The notes: generated from the sequence alone by a model not told the origin. DNA of 64,000 nt from Serratia liquefaciens ATCC 27592 (GCF_000422085.1 NC_021741.1:3906001-3970000), one strand, 5' to 3'; shown: positions 9,260 through 19,232, counted from the first letter of the stretch. Numbers and translations are program-made.

Positions 9260-9646
9260 TTACTTGGCGTTATGTTTGCTCTTGTAGTCGGCAATCGCTG
9301 CTTTAATGGCGTCTTCCGCCAGGATAGAGCAGTGAATTTTTACCGGCGGTAATTCCAGTTCTTCGGCGATTTGGGTGTTTTTAATCGCTTCGGCCTGATC
9401 AAGAGATTTGCCTTTCATCCATTCGGTCACCAGCGAGCTGGAAGCAATGGCGGAACCGCAGCCGTACGTTTTAAAACGCGCGTCTTCAATGATGCCTTCA
9501 TTGTTGACCTTGATCTGCAGCTTCATGACGTCGCCACAAGCCGGTGCGCCAACCATACCGCTACCGACGCTAGGATCTTCGTTGTCGAAAGAACCCACGT
9601 TACGCGGGTTTTCATAGTGATCGATTACTTTTTCGCTGTAAGCCAT
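9260..9646 (-). CDS. iscU: Fe-S cluster scaffold IscU
   Basis: A 128-residue scaffold on which the [2Fe-2S] cluster is built. The ligands Cys37, Cys63, His105 and Cys106 are present, with Asp39 in ACGD. LPPVK at residues 99-103 is the HscA recognition peptide. The gene lies 24 bases after iscS. Confidence 0.98.
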   Translation of the reverse strand: MAYSEKVIDHYENPRNVGSFDNEDPSVGSGMVGAPACGDVMKLQIKVNNEGIIEDARFKTYGCGSAIASSSLVTEWMKGKSLDQAEAIKNTQIAEELELPPVKIHCSILAEDAIKAAIADYKSKHNAK

Positions 9647-9670
9647 GACCTTGCTCCTGAATCCTGAGAA

Positions 9671-10885
9671 TTAATGATGTGCCCATTCGATGCTGTTGAT
9701 ATCCACGCCCTGCTTGAACATATCCCACAGTGGAGACAGGTCTCGCAGACGGCCAATGGATTTACGCACCAGTTGAATGGTGTAATCGATCTCTTCTTCC
9801 GTGGTGAAACGCCCCAGGGAGAAACGGATCGAGCTATGCGCCAACTCGTCGGTCATACCCAACGCGCGCAGCACGTAAGATGGCTCAAGGCTAGCGGAGG
9901 TACAGGCGGAGCCTGAAGAGACGGCAAGGTCTTTCAGCGCCATGATCAGCGATTCACCTTCAACATAGTTGAAGCTGACATTCAGAATGTTAGGAACGCC
10001 GTGTTCCAGATCGCCGTTCAGATACACTTCTTCCATATCTTTCACGCCGTTCCACAGGCGGTCACGCAGCGTACGCAGGCGCGCCATTTCGGTCGGCATT
10101 TCTTCTTTGGCGATACGGTAGGCTTCACCCATACCGGCGATCTGATGCACTGGCAACGTACCTGAACGCATACCGCGCTCATGACCGCCGCCGTGGATCT
10201 GGGCTTCGATACGGATACGCGGTTTACGACGCACGTACAGCGCACCGATACCTTTCGGGCCATAAATCTTGTGGCCGGAGAAGGACATCAGATCGACTTT
10301 CAGCTTGCTCAGGTCGATAGGCAGTTTGCCCACGCTCTGGGTCGCATCAACGTGGTAGATGATACCGCGTGCGCGGCACATTTCGCCGATCGCTTCGATA
10401 TCCTGCACCACGCCGATTTCGTTGTTCACGTGCATGATCGAAACCAGAATGGTGTCGTCGCGCATCGCGGCTTCGAGGGCTTGCAGGCTGATGATACCGT
10501 TGCTTTGCGGTGCCAGGTAGGTCACTTCAAAGCCTTCACGCTCGAGCTGGCGACAGGTGTCCAGCACGGCTTTGTGTTCGGTTTTGCTGGTGATGATGTG
10601 CTTGCCTTTCTTTTGATAGAAATTGGCAGCGCCTTTAATCGCCAGGTTGTCGGATTCGGTTGCTCCGGAAGTGAACACGATTTCGCGCGGGTCAGCGCCA
10701 ACCAGTTCAGCAATTTGGTTACGGGCGATATCTACCGCTTCTTCCGCCTGCCACCCGAAACGGTGGGAACGGGAAGCCGGGTTACCGAAAGTCCCGTCCA
10801 GAGTCAAAAACTGCATCATTTTCTCAGCGACGCGCGGATCAACCGGCGTCGTTGCTGAGTAATCCAGATAAATCGGTAATTTCAT
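9671..10885 (-). CDS. iscS: Cysteine desulfurase IscS
   Basis: A 404-residue PLP enzyme, the same length as E. coli IscS. It converts cysteine to alanine and a persulfide for Fe-S clusters, tRNA thiolation and cofactors. The PLP lysine is in [12 protein letters not shown], and the catalytic cysteine is in the mobile loop [15 protein letters not shown]. It lies 55 bases downstream of iscR and is the second gene of the operon. Confidence 0.98.
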   Translation of the reverse strand: MKLPIYLDYSATTPVDPRVAEKMMQFLTLDGTFGNPASRSHRFGWQAEEAVDIARNQIAELVGADPREIVFTSGATESDNLAIKGAANFYQKKGKHIITSKTEHKAVLDTCRQLEREGFEVTYLAPQSNGIISLQALEAAMRDDTILVSIMHVNNEIGVVQDIEAIGEMCRARGIIYHVDATQSVGKLPIDLSKLKVDLMSFSGHKIYGPKGIGALYVRRKPRIRIEAQIHGGGHERGMRSGTLPVHQIAGMGEAYRIAKEEMPTEMARLRTLRDRLWNGVKDMEEVYLNGDLEHGVPNILNVSFNYVEGESLIMALKDLAVSSGSACTSASLEPSYVLRALGMTDELAHSSIRFSLGRFTTEEEIDYTIQLVRKSIGRLRDLSPLWDMFKQGVDINSIEWAHH

Positions 10886-10940
10886 TGCTCTTGTGCTCCG
10901 TACATCACTTCCAAAAACTAAAAAAAGTATCGCCAGCTGC

Positions 10941-11435
10941 TTATGCGCGCAGATTAACGTTGATAGTTTCTTGCGGACGACCGTTGGCCGTGCGACGGGT
11001 ATCGTTGTTTTGACGGTCCGCCACCACCAGCACTTCCTGGTTGTTCACCAGTTCAGCCAGCGTAATGTTGTTCAGGAACCCGCTGATGCGCTCACTCAGA
11101 TCGCGCCACAGGGTATGGGTCAGGCAGCGATCGCCACCCTGACAGCCTTCTTTACCCTGGCAACGGGTTGCATCTACCGATTCATCGACGGCAGTGATAA
11201 CTGCACCAACGGCAATCTCACCCGCGTCTTTGCCCAGCAGATAACCACCGCCCGGTCCGCGTACGCTGGCCACCAGGCCATTTTTACGCAGACGGGAGAA
11301 TAATTGTTCCAGATAAGAGAGCGAGATACCTTGGCGCTCAGAAATATCCGCCAGAGGGACTGGCCCTTCCTGGGAGTGCAATGCCACGTCAAGCATAGCG
11401 GTTACGGCATAACGGCCTTTAGATGTCAGTCTCAT
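10941..11435 (-). CDS. iscR: Fe-S-sensing regulator IscR (Rrf2 family)
   Basis: A 164-residue Rrf2-type winged-helix repressor. The [2Fe-2S] ligands Cys92, Cys98, Cys104 and His107 are all present ([17 protein letters not shown]). Holo-IscR represses its own operon through type 1 sites, and two such sites lie directly upstream here. The C-terminal tail is slightly variable, as is usual. Confidence 0.98.
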   Translation of the reverse strand: MRLTSKGRYAVTAMLDVALHSQEGPVPLADISERQGISLSYLEQLFSRLRKNGLVASVRGPGGGYLLGKDAGEIAVGAVITAVDESVDATRCQGKEGCQGGDRCLTHTLWRDLSERISGFLNNITLAELVNNQEVLVVADRQNNDTRRTANGRPQETINVNLRA

Positions 11436-11471
11436 AGCTAAGTGGTTACCTGTTGGTCAAACATGGCCGAA

Positions 11472-11529
11472 AGTCTGACATTCCCGAGTAAATCAGTCAA
11501 CTATTTAACCTAGTAATTTACTCAAGTAT
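11472..11529 (-). promoter_or_regulatory. isc promoter with two IscR type 1 sites
   Basis: On the minus strand a -35 box TTGACT (11495-11500) stands 17 bases before an extended -10, TGTCAGACT (hexamer 11472-11477). Two 24-bp sites with the IscR type 1 pattern lie here in tandem: 11481-11504 (ATAGTTGACTGATTTACTCG...) covers the -35, and 11506-11529 (ATACTTGAGTAAATTACTAG...) lies just upstream. The layout is that of the E. coli iscR promoter. Confidence 0.85.
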
Positions 11530-11630
11530 TAGCACATTTTGTACTTAGCCATGCAAAATGCATATAAAATGCATGTTATAACCCTTGGATAACTAATGCT
11601 ATTACCGTTAACCGTTACGCAGCCCCAAAA

Positions 11631-12365
11631 TTAATGACCTTGCTGTTTGTCCTGTTTCTCTATCGACGTCAGCATGCCGCGCAGAATATTCAGCTCTTGA
11701 GCTTCCGGCCGTGCGCGGGTGAATAAACGGCGTAAACGACTCATCACCTGCCCCGGATGGGACGGACGAATGAAGCCGCTATTTTGCAGCGTTTGTTCCA
11801 GATGCTGATAGAAACGCTCGAGGTCATCGACCAGCGGATACGGCGTCTCTTCCAACGGCGGCACGCCCGCCTGTTGACGATCGAGGTAAGCCACGCGCAC
11901 TTCATAGGCCAGGATCTGCACCGCCATCGCCAGATTCAGCGAGCTGTAATCCGGGTTGGCAGGAATGGCGACGTGATAATGACACTTTTGCAGTTCGTCA
12001 TTGGTCAGGCCGACACGTTCACGGCCGAAGACCAACGCCACTGGCGCATGCTCACCTTCGTGCACCGCGCGTACGCCGCATTCACGGGGTTCCAGCATCG
12101 GCCACGGCAAAGTGCGTGAACGCGCGCTGGTACCCACCACCAGGCTACAGCCGGCAATGGCGTCGTCCAAAGTGTCAACAATAGTGGCGTTGCCGATCAC
12201 GTCGCTGGCGCCAGCGGCCAGGGCGATCGCCTGAGAATCGGGTTTTATCAGCGGGTTAACCAGATAAAGGTTGGTTAGCCCCATGGTTTTCATGGCTCTG
12301 GCGGTCGAGCCCATGTTGCCGGTATGAGAGGTTTCTACCAGAACAATGCGGATGTTATGCAGCAT
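11631..12365 (-). CDS. trmJ: tRNA (cytidine/uridine-32 2'-O)-methyltransferase
   Basis: A 244-residue SPOUT-class methyltransferase that methylates the 2'-OH of position 32 in several tRNAs using SAM. The N-terminal domain holds [25 protein letters not shown], then [16 protein letters not shown] and [17 protein letters not shown], which form the trefoil-knot SAM site. It is followed by iscR after 195 bases and is divergent from suhB, the conserved enterobacterial arrangement. Confidence 0.96.
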   Translation of the reverse strand: MLHNIRIVLVETSHTGNMGSTARAMKTMGLTNLYLVNPLIKPDSQAIALAAGASDVIGNATIVDTLDDAIAGCSLVVGTSARSRTLPWPMLEPRECGVRAVHEGEHAPVALVFGRERVGLTNDELQKCHYHVAIPANPDYSSLNLAMAVQILAYEVRVAYLDRQQAGVPPLEETPYPLVDDLERFYQHLEQTLQNSGFIRPSHPGQVMSRLRRLFTRARPEAQELNILRGMLTSIEKQDKQQGH

Positions 12366-12411
12366 ACAAACTCTGAGCGTAGCGGAAAATCACAGCATCT
12401 TAACACAGCCG

Positions 12412-12440
12412 TAGGCATTTTACCGAACACCTGCTATACT
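12412..12440 (+). promoter_or_regulatory. suhB promoter candidate
   Basis: An extended -10, TGCTATACT (hexamer 12435-12440), lies 45 bases before the suhB start. The -35 region at 12412-12417 (TAGGCA) is poor, as can be tolerated with an extended -10. Confidence 0.4.
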
Positions 12441-12484
12441 TCGCGCCGTTTCCTGTTCTTTAACATCCTAGTTGGAAGATACCC

Positions 12485-13288
12485 ATGCATCCGATGCTGA
12501 CGATCGCCGTGCGCGCTGCGCGCAAGGCCGGTAACCTGATTGCCAAAAACTACGAAACCCCAGACGCTGTAGAAGCGAGTCAAAAAGGGACCAATGACTT
12601 TGTCACTAACGTCGATCGCGATGCAGAGCATCTGATCATCGAAGTCATTCGCAAGTCCTATCCGCAACATACTATTGTTACCGAAGAACGCGGCGAATTG
12701 GTCGGCGAAGATAAAGACGTACAATGGGTGATCGATCCACTGGATGGCACATCAAACTTCATCAAACGTTTCCCACACTTCTCAGTTTCTATCGCTGTAC
12801 GCATTAAAGGCCGTACCGAAGTCGCTGTGGTTTACGATCCAATGCGTAACGAACTGTTCACCGCTACCCGCGGTCAGGGCGCACAGCTCAACGGTTACCG
12901 TCTGCGCGGCACCAACGCCAAAGACCTGGATGGCACCATCCTGGCAACCGGCTTCCCGTTCAAAGTTAAGCAGCACGCAACACCATACATCAACGTGGTT
13001 GGCAAGCTGTTTACCCAATGTGCCGACTTCCGTCGTACCGGTTCTGCCGCACTGGATCTGGCCTACGTGGCTGCCGGTCGCGTGGACGGTTTCTTCGAAA
13101 TTGGCCTGAAGCCATGGGATTTCGCCGCGGGTGAACTGCTGGTCCGCGAATCTGGCGGCCTGGTGACCGACTTCGTTGGCGGCCACAACCACTTCAGCTC
13201 CGGCAACGTGGTAGCCGGTAACCCACGCGTTGTGAAAGCCATGCTTTCTACCATGCGTGATGAACTGAGCGAAGCGCTGAAGCGTTAA
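12485..13288 (+). CDS. suhB: Inositol-1-monophosphatase SuhB
   Basis: A 267-residue Mg2+-dependent phosphatase. The metal-binding motifs are EERGEL, WVIDPLDGTSNFI and KPWDFAAGELLVRESGG. SuhB hydrolyses inositol-1-phosphate, but its important role in enterobacteria is as a part of the rRNA antitermination complex with NusA. The length matches E. coli SuhB. It is preceded by an AGTTGGAAGATACC ribosome site and followed by a repeat and a strong terminator. Confidence 0.97.
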   Translation: MHPMLTIAVRAARKAGNLIAKNYETPDAVEASQKGTNDFVTNVDRDAEHLIIEVIRKSYPQHTIVTEERGELVGEDKDVQWVIDPLDGTSNFIKRFPHFSVSIAVRIKGRTEVAVVYDPMRNELFTATRGQGAQLNGYRLRGTNAKDLDGTILATGFPFKVKQHATPYINVVGKLFTQCADFRRTGSAALDLAYVAAGRVDGFFEIGLKPWDFAAGELLVRESGGLVTDFVGGHNHFSSGNVVAGNPRVVKAMLSTMRDELSEALKR

Positions 13289-13413
13289 TTCAGGCTATTA
13301 CGCTGGCCATTTTAGGCTTGGGCAGTGCTCGAACTCCTCACGTACTGCGTGTACGCTCCGGGTTCTCCGCGCTGGCCGTACCCAAACTGCCTGCGCTCAT
13401 CACGCCTGAACCT
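13289..13413. repeat. Diverged copy of the 139-bp repeat downstream of suhB
   Basis: Read on the minus strand this stretch contains TTGGGTACGGCCAGCGCGGA, CCCGGAGCGTACACGCAGTA, CGTGAGGAGTTCGAGCAC and TGCCCAAGC in order. These align with the unit repeated three times at 32622-33018. Short inverted arms TTCAGGC (13291) and GCCTGAA (about 13404) bound it. It lies in the suhB 3' untranslated region, ahead of the terminator. Confidence 0.7.
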
Positions 13414-13427
13414 GTTTTGAATAATGA

Positions 13428-13456
13428 AGCGCTGCAATCACTGCAGCGCTTTTTTT
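13428..13456 (+). terminator. Rho-independent terminator after suhB
   Basis: The stem AGCGCTGCA/TGCAGCGCT with a short loop is followed directly by six T bases. It lies about 140 bases after the suhB stop because the repeat intervenes. It is also the convergent end of the zevB-like gene. Confidence 0.85.
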
Positions 13457-13463
13457 ATGCCTG

Positions 13464-14486
13464 CTAGCGGGAGAAAGGCCGAATGCCGCCGCCGAATTCC
13501 GGCTGGGCACTGGCGTATAACAACAACCCGGCAAACAGCAAAATCAAACCGCCGGCCAGCGCCAGCGAACCCCAGGCCACCGCACTCCAGGCGGCAGGCG
13601 CACGTGAGCGGCTGAGTCGCACCGCCAATCGGCGGCTGTAATGCACCAGCAAGGCCAACAACGAGATAGTCAGTGAAGTGCCGAACGCCATCGCCAATGC
13701 GGAAACCACTCCCCAGGCGAAAACGCCAATCACTTTGGAAAACAGCAACACCAGTATCGCCCCCGAGCAGGGCCGCATACCCATCGCCAGTACGATGGCA
13801 GTCTGTGTACGCCAATCGCTGCCGGCCTGCAGCTCTGTATCACTCGGCAAATGGCGGTGACCACAGCCACAATGCTCGCTGTGAACGTGATCCGCCGGCA
13901 GAGGTTGCAGGCTGTTGATTCGCAACGCCGGTTGCGGACGCAGGGTTTTCAGCGCGTGATACAAACGCTTCAACGCGCGCCAAGTGAGCAGCACCCCAAG
14001 CAACATCACCAGAACAAAACTGCCCTTCTCCAACCAGAAACTGCTCTGATGCAACTGCCGTGATGACAGTTGCAGCACCACCAGCATCAGCGTTACCAGG
14101 ACGATAGCCACCAGCCCCTGCACCAACGAGGCAGCAAAGGTCAGTTTCAGACTGCTTTTCAGCCGCGCCGGATGGGTAGCCAGATAGGTGGCAATCACTA
14201 CCTTGCCGTGACCGGGGCCGAGCGCATGCAACACCCCATAGCTCAGGCTGAACAGCATCAAAGCCAATCCGGCTTGCTGCGGTGCCGCTTTGACCTGCTG
14301 CAACAGACCGGCCATCTGCAGATGCAAACCTTTTTGCCACACCACGCTTTGCAACAGCAACTGCGGCCAATAGTGCCACGCCAACCGGGCACCCAGTGCC
14401 AGCAGCAGCGCAAACAGCAACAGCGGCCACAGGCTTAAGACCCAGTGCCGTTTACGCGTGACGGGCTGGCTGAGATTTACTGACAT
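13464..14486 (-). CDS. NicO-family metal transporter, ZevB-like
   Basis: A 340-residue polytopic membrane protein of the NicO (nickel/cobalt) family. It has an N-terminal anchor at about 18-38, then YGVLHALGPGHGKVVIATYL, a His/Cys-rich cytosolic loop around residue 210 (HVHSEHCGCGHRH) and AMGMRPCSGAILVLLF in the second half. The paired periplasmic DUF1007 protein and the candidate Zur box upstream point to a ZevAB-type zinc system as in Haemophilus influenzae rather than RcnA-type efflux. Its start overlaps the end of the DUF1007 gene by 10 bases, so the two are cotranscribed. Nickel or cobalt remains possible. Confidence 0.8.
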   Translation of the reverse strand: MSVNLSQPVTRKRHWVLSLWPLLLFALLLALGARLAWHYWPQLLLQSVVWQKGLHLQMAGLLQQVKAAPQQAGLALMLFSLSYGVLHALGPGHGKVVIATYLATHPARLKSSLKLTFAASLVQGLVAIVLVTLMLVVLQLSSRQLHQSSFWLEKGSFVLVMLLGVLLTWRALKRLYHALKTLRPQPALRINSLQPLPADHVHSEHCGCGHRHLPSDTELQAGSDWRTQTAIVLAMGMRPCSGAILVLLFSKVIGVFAWGVVSALAMAFGTSLTISLLALLVHYSRRLAVRLSRSRAPAAWSAVAWGSLALAGGLILLFAGLLLYASAQPEFGGGIRPFSR

Positions 14487-15112
14487 TGCAGGCTGACCTT
14501 CTGCGCAAACTGTTGCCCCAGCTCCATATCTTCGCCAGGGGAATCGTTCTTATCAAGGGATAACGCATAAGCCTGCAAGGAGGAGTTCGGTTTTGGCGTC
14601 ATCAGCTTGAACTTGCATTGGGCGGCCATTTCCGGCGGCAAATGCAGCGCCGTTTTATCTTTATAGGTCATATCGACAAAGTAGGTGGGATCGTAGGTAG
14701 CGATTTCAAACGGCTTGCCCGCCAGCGGCTGCGGCTCGGCCAGCGGCAACACAAACTCCAGCACCGCCTGATGCCCCTGACGCGACAGGTGATATTCAGT
14801 CGGCAGGTTCAGGTACTTCACTCGTTTGCCGTCGCGATACATGTCGGTGAAATAGTGTTGGCCAAGCACGTTGGCCATCACCTGCGCCGCCAACTTCTTC
14901 CACACTTCCGAGTCGTCTTTGGCGTTTTCCGCATCGTACAGCAGATCCGCCGAGGTAATTTCATCCATAACCCAAACCATTTTCAAGCCAACCAGCTGTT
15001 GATCCTTAGCCACGAAAGTGGTGTTCATATCAATAAAGCTGTGTGGGTGAGCGACAGCACCGGCGCTGAAAAGCGTCAAAAAACCGGCCAGAATAAATCG
15101 TAACTTCATCAT
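14477..15112 (-). CDS. DUF1007 periplasmic protein, ZevA-like
   Basis: A 211-residue exported protein from the ATG at 15112. It has a signal peptide (MMKLRFILAGFLTLFSAGAVAH) and a mature part beginning HPHSFIDMNT, a histidine-bearing N-terminus suited to metal binding. DUF1007 proteins pair with NicO-type transporters; in H. influenzae ZevA with ZevB supports growth at low zinc. The start at 15112 leaves room for the Zur-like palindrome at 15130-15144 in the leader. Upstream in-frame starts at 15145 or 15148 would overlap that palindrome. Confidence 0.75.
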   Translation of the reverse strand: MMKLRFILAGFLTLFSAGAVAHPHSFIDMNTTFVAKDQQLVGLKMVWVMDEITSADLLYDAENAKDDSEVWKKLAAQVMANVLGQHYFTDMYRDGKRVKYLNLPTEYHLSRQGHQAVLEFVLPLAEPQPLAGKPFEIATYDPTYFVDMTYKDKTALHLPPEMAAQCKFKLMTPKPNSSLQAYALSLDKNDSPGEDMELGQQFAQKVSLQCQ

Positions 15113-15129
15113 CAAACGATACTCATTAT

Positions 15130-15144
15130 TGTTATAAAGTAACA
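15130..15144. promoter_or_regulatory. Candidate Zur operator before zevAB-like genes
   Basis: TGTTATAAAGTAACA matches the enterobacterial Zur core TGTTATANTATAACA except at two positions, and it keeps the outer TGTTA/TAACA arms. It lies 18 bases before the DUF1007 start. Binding is inferred. Confidence 0.5.
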
Positions 15145-15289
15145 TCAACCAACCTTAAACCGTCGCCATTACAGCCAATAATTGTGACGAAAGTTGTAAG
15201 CCGAAGTAAAACCGGGTGCCGTCGCCGCGCCGCGCATCGCCTTTTGCTATGCTTATTCATAATTTAATCGTTACCCGCCAGAAGGTGAT

Positions 15290-16555
15290 ATGAGCCTGGA
15301 CACTTCCCCCGTGCCTGAGCTCTCCGGTCAACAGCGACGCTGCCATCTGTTATTGATGCTGTACGCGCCGGTGCCCGCAGTACAACTGGAGACTATCAGC
15401 CAAATTAATGGCGTCGCCCCCCTCATCACCCGGCAAGATATAGCCGAGGTTGCCAGTGAAATCCAGCGTTTCCATCACCTGGAAATTGACGGCAATCCCG
15501 ACGAAGGCTACCGGATCAGAGGCAGCGCGCTCAACCAACGCCTCTGCCTGATCCACTGGCTGCGACGAGCCCTGCGCTGCAGCCCGGAGTTTGTCGAACA
15601 TCACTTTTCCCAGTGGTTACAGCAGGCGCTGGGACGAGGTGCAGAGCTGACGCCAGAGTTGGAGCAGTGCATCGGCGAATGCGAAGCGTTGCTCAACCGC
15701 AGTTTTGATCGACGCGATCGTCAGTTTCTGCAGCACTACCTGCGCTTTTGTGTCTGGGAAAACCAGCGCCAACGACACCCTGTTTTCACCCCCGCTCAGC
15801 ACGACTGGCTGCATCAGAAACCGGAATACCAGGCGGCCGCTTTGCTGCATCATTCGTTAAATCAGCTCTTTACCCTGCCGCCCGTGGCCAACGAAAGTGA
15901 CTTTTTGGTATTGACGTTCACCATGTTGAAAAACCACAGTTACCACAGCAACGACTCAGCGGAAGATCTGCGGCTGATGGCGGCGATAAAAAACATGGTC
16001 GATCGCTTCCAACAGATCTCCGGCATGACCTTCAGCAGTGAAGAGGATTTGATTAGCCAGTTATTTGCTCATCTGGCGCCGGCGGTGGAGCGCTGTCGCT
16101 TTGAGATTGGCATCGATAACCAGCTGCTGGAAGAGGTCGAACGTAAGTATCCACGCCTGATGCGTACCGCTCAGGAGGCACTGGCGCCGCTGGAGCAGGA
16201 GTACGACATTCATTTTTCCAGTGAGGAAGCGGGCTTGGTCGCCATCAGTTTTGGCGCCTGGCTGATGCAGGGCAATGCGCTGCAGGAAAAGCAGGTGCTG
16301 TTGCTGACGCTGGACAACCCGCAGTTGGAAGAGCAAGTGGAGTATCAAATCCGTGAATTAACGCTGCTGCCGTTGAACATCAAATATTTGCCGCTACGCG
16401 ATTATCTGCGCTCTGGCGCGCCGCAGGGCATCACGCTGGTGATTACCCCTTATGCCGCAGAACACACCGAGTCGGAGCCACCGCTGATTTACACCGAATT
16501 ACCGCTGGAACGCCAGCAGCGCAAAGCCATCCGTGCGCTGCTGGAAACCTCTTAA
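15290..16555 (+). CDS. csiE: CsiE, stationary-phase inducible PRD-domain protein
   Basis: A 421-residue protein similar in length to E. coli CsiE. The N-terminus resembles a helix-turn-helix region (QQRRCHLLLMLYAPVPAVQLETI). The rest resembles PTS regulation domains and an EIIB-like region (VLLLTLDNPQLEEQVEYQIREL). In E. coli it is induced by RpoS and cAMP-CRP, and its target is unknown. An AGAAGG ribosome site precedes the ATG. Its end overlaps the convergent hcaT gene by 4 bases. Confidence 0.88.
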   Translation: MSLDTSPVPELSGQQRRCHLLLMLYAPVPAVQLETISQINGVAPLITRQDIAEVASEIQRFHHLEIDGNPDEGYRIRGSALNQRLCLIHWLRRALRCSPEFVEHHFSQWLQQALGRGAELTPELEQCIGECEALLNRSFDRRDRQFLQHYLRFCVWENQRQRHPVFTPAQHDWLHQKPEYQAAALLHHSLNQLFTLPPVANESDFLVLTFTMLKNHSYHSNDSAEDLRLMAAIKNMVDRFQQISGMTFSSEEDLISQLFAHLAPAVERCRFEIGIDNQLLEEVERKYPRLMRTAQEALAPLEQEYDIHFSSEEAGLVAISFGAWLMQGNALQEKQVLLLTLDNPQLEEQVEYQIRELTLLPLNIKYLPLRDYLRSGAPQGITLVITPYAAEHTESEPPLIYTELPLERQQRKAIRALLETS

Positions 16556-17703
16556 CGGCTGCCGCTGACTGCCACCGCCGGCGGGCGAATAAACATCGCC
16601 GGCAGAGCCACCGCTGCCATCACCCAGAACACCCCGCCCTGCAAATGTTCGAACAGGAAACCGGCAATCACCGTCATAATCGCAATGCCGCCGCCCATCG
16701 CCAGCGCCGAGTAGACTGCCTGCAACCGGATCACTTCCGGCCCCTTGCGCGCGGCGATAAAACGCATGGCCGCCAGATGGCAAACGGTGAAAGTGCCGCA
16801 ATGCAGAATTTGGATCACCAGCAACCACCCCAGTTCGGTACTGGACGCCATCAGGCCCCAGCGCAGTACGCCACAGCAGGCGGAAAGCAGCAGCAGGTTA
16901 CGGGCATTCCAGCGACGGAACAGGAAATTACTGCTAGCGAAAATGATCACTTCCGCTACCACACCCAACGACCACAGGTAGCCAATGGTCGAAGCCGAAT
17001 ACCCCGCTTCCTGCCAATAGATCGAACCGAAGCTGTAATAGCCTGCATGTGCGCCCTGCAACAAGGTGACGCACAGCAGGAAGCGCCAGACCGGCCCCTC
17101 TTTTAACATCTCCCACAATGAACGGTCGGCTTCGCTGTGGCTGCGCGCTTCTCCCTGTGGCATCACGCTCGGTTTCAGCATCATGCCCAACAGCATCGCC
17201 AAAATACTGATGATCAGGCTGTAAAGGATCGCGTTATGCCCCCAGACGGAAACCATCTGTCCGGTCAGCGCCGAACCGATGACAAACGCCAGCGAGCCCC
17301 ACAGTCTGACCCGGCCGTAATCCATGGTGATCTGTTTTTGCCAGGTCGCAGCCAGTGCGTCGGTCAGCGGCACCAGCGGCGAAAAGAACAGGTTGAAACC
17401 GGCAATCACCAGCATCAGCCAGCCCCAGCCGTTACCGAAACAGAACCCGATGGCAAAAGCCAGCGTCAGCAATGCCAGCAGCCGCAAAGCCGTCACCAAA
17501 TGAGAGGGATCCTTAACCCGGGGAGCAATCAGCAAACTTCCGAGGAAACGCGCAACCAACCCGGCACCGAGCAGAATACCGATGGTTTCAGGGGGTATCC
17601 CCTCGCCTTTTAACCAAACGCCCCAAAAGGGTAAGAAAATGCCGTAAGAAAAGAAGTAGGTGAAATAACTGAGAGCGAGCCAACGCGTTGATTGCAGTAC
17701 CAT
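16552..17703 (-). CDS. hcaT: HcaT-like MFS transporter (3-phenylpropionate transporter family)
   Basis: A 383-residue major facilitator with 12 predicted membrane segments and the family start WLALSYFTYFFSYGIFLPFWGVWL. It has the LacY/HcaT layout (FSPLVPLTDALAA, DYGRVRLWGSLAFVIGSALTGQM). E. coli HcaT is a proposed 3-phenylpropionate permease; no hca catabolic genes are adjacent here, so the substrate is open. It is convergent with csiE, as in E. coli. Confidence 0.88.
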   Translation of the reverse strand: MVLQSTRWLALSYFTYFFSYGIFLPFWGVWLKGEGIPPETIGILLGAGLVARFLGSLLIAPRVKDPSHLVTALRLLALLTLAFAIGFCFGNGWGWLMLVIAGFNLFFSPLVPLTDALAATWQKQITMDYGRVRLWGSLAFVIGSALTGQMVSVWGHNAILYSLIISILAMLLGMMLKPSVMPQGEARSHSEADRSLWEMLKEGPVWRFLLCVTLLQGAHAGYYSFGSIYWQEAGYSASTIGYLWSLGVVAEVIIFASSNFLFRRWNARNLLLLSACCGVLRWGLMASSTELGWLLVIQILHCGTFTVCHLAAMRFIAARKGPEVIRLQAVYSALAMGGGIAIMTVIAGFLFEHLQGGVFWVMAAVALPAMFIRPPAVAVSGSR

Positions 17704-17817
17704 GATCCCTCCGGTGTGAAGGCAATACTTTGACAGAGCTCACACTGGCTAGCAATGTACATTCAGGTGCGAGGCCATAGACTGCTAGGCAGTTCACAGT
17801 TTGCCTACCACGGGCAT

Positions 17818-17843
17818 AAAAAAACCCGCCGAAGCGGGTTTTT
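17818..17843 (-). terminator. glyA terminator
   Basis: The stem AAAACCCGC/GCGGGTTTT with a CGAA loop is flanked by an A run on one side and a T run on the other. It can act on either strand but lies just after the glyA stop. Confidence 0.85.
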
Positions 17844-17858
17844 AAACAGAAAGCGGAA

Positions 17859-19112
17859 TTAAGCGTAAACCGGCAGGCGGGCGCAAATATCCAACACTTT
17901 CTTCTTGGTGCGTTCGATGGTGGCCTCATCATTGATGTTGTCCAACACGTCGCAGATCCAACCGGCCAGCTCACGCACTTCCGCTTCTTTGAAGCCGCGA
18001 CGCGTTACAGCCGGAGTACCGATACGCACACCTGAGGTGACGAACGGGCTCTTAGGATCGTTTGGTACGCTGTTTTTGTTCACGGTGATGTTGGCACGGC
18101 CCAGGGCGGCGTCGGCTTCTTTACCGGTCAGGTTCTTGTCAACCAGATCCAACAGGAACAGGTGGTTATGGGTGCCACCGGAAACCACTTTGTAGCCGCG
18201 CTCCAGGAACACTTCCACCATCGCTTTGGCGTTATCGGCCACTTGCTGCTGGTAGATCTTGAACTCAGGCTCCATCGCTTCTTTCAGCGCTACCGCTTTA
18301 CCGGCAATCACGTGCATCAGCGGGCCGCCCTGGCCACCCGGGAACACGGCGGAGTTCAGCTTCTTGTACAGATCTTCATCACCGCCTTTCGCCAGGATCA
18401 GGCCGCCGCGCGGACCCGCCAGGGTTTTGTGGGTGGTGGTGGTCACGATGTGAGCGTGTGGAACCGGGTTCGGATAAACGCCGGCGGCGATCAGGCCCGC
18501 AACGTGCGCCATATCAACGAACAGGTAAGCGCCGATGCTGTCGGCGATTTCACGCATTTTTGCCCAGTCAACGATACCGGAGAAGGCAGAGAAGCCGCCG
18601 ATGATCATTTTTGGCTTGTGAGTTTGCGCCTGCTTGGCCAGATCTTCGTAATCGATTTGACCTTTATCGTCGATACCGTAAGGCACCACGTTATACAGTT
18701 TGCCGGACAGGTTAACCGGAGAACCGTGGGTCAGGTGGCCACCGTGCGCCAAGTTCATCCCCAAAATGGTATCGCCCGGCTGCAGCAGCGCGGTGTAAAC
18801 GGCGAAGTTAGCCTGGGAGCCGGAGTGCGGCTGTACGTTGGCGTAATCGGCACCGAACAGCTCTTTGGCACGGTCGATAGCCAGTTGCTCAACGATATCC
18901 ACGTATTCGCAGCCGCCGTAATAACGCTTGCCCGGATAACCTTCAGCGTATTTGTTGGTCAGCTGGGAACCCTGAGCCTGCATTACGCGCGGGCTGGTGT
19001 AGTTCTCAGACGCAATCAGCTCAATGTGCTCTTCCTGACGCACCACTTCTTGCTCCATTGCACGCCACAGTTCGGCATCGTAATCAGCAATGTTCATTTC
19101 ACGCTTTAACAT
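17859..19112 (-). CDS. glyA: Serine hydroxymethyltransferase
   Basis: A 417-residue PLP enzyme that interconverts serine plus tetrahydrofolate with glycine plus methylene-tetrahydrofolate, the main one-carbon source. The PLP lysine is in [15 protein letters not shown]. The start [16 protein letters not shown] is the same as in E. coli, and the length is identical. It is divergent from hmp, and a PurR-like half-conserved box lies upstream. Confidence 0.98.
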   Translation of the reverse strand: MLKREMNIADYDAELWRAMEQEVVRQEEHIELIASENYTSPRVMQAQGSQLTNKYAEGYPGKRYYGGCEYVDIVEQLAIDRAKELFGADYANVQPHSGSQANFAVYTALLQPGDTILGMNLAHGGHLTHGSPVNLSGKLYNVVPYGIDDKGQIDYEDLAKQAQTHKPKMIIGGFSAFSGIVDWAKMREIADSIGAYLFVDMAHVAGLIAAGVYPNPVPHAHIVTTTTHKTLAGPRGGLILAKGGDEDLYKKLNSAVFPGGQGGPLMHVIAGKAVALKEAMEPEFKIYQQQVADNAKAMVEVFLERGYKVVSGGTHNHLFLLDLVDKNLTGKEADAALGRANITVNKNSVPNDPKSPFVTSGVRIGTPAVTRRGFKEAEVRELAGWICDVLDNINDEATIERTKKKVLDICARLPVYA

Positions 19113-19232
19113 CCGGCTTCTCCTGACTTAAATCGGCTAACTAAAAAATCACCAAATAACTACCCGTTTGGGTTCTGGGGCACAGTGTAAACTGTTTCCC
19201 CCCACCGAGGATAGGCCTTGACAGAGGTTTTT

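Noticed and set aside
13464..14486. RcnA-type nickel/cobalt exporter
   Set aside because: The partner DUF1007 gene and Zur-like palindrome fit ZevAB better, although the metal is not proven.
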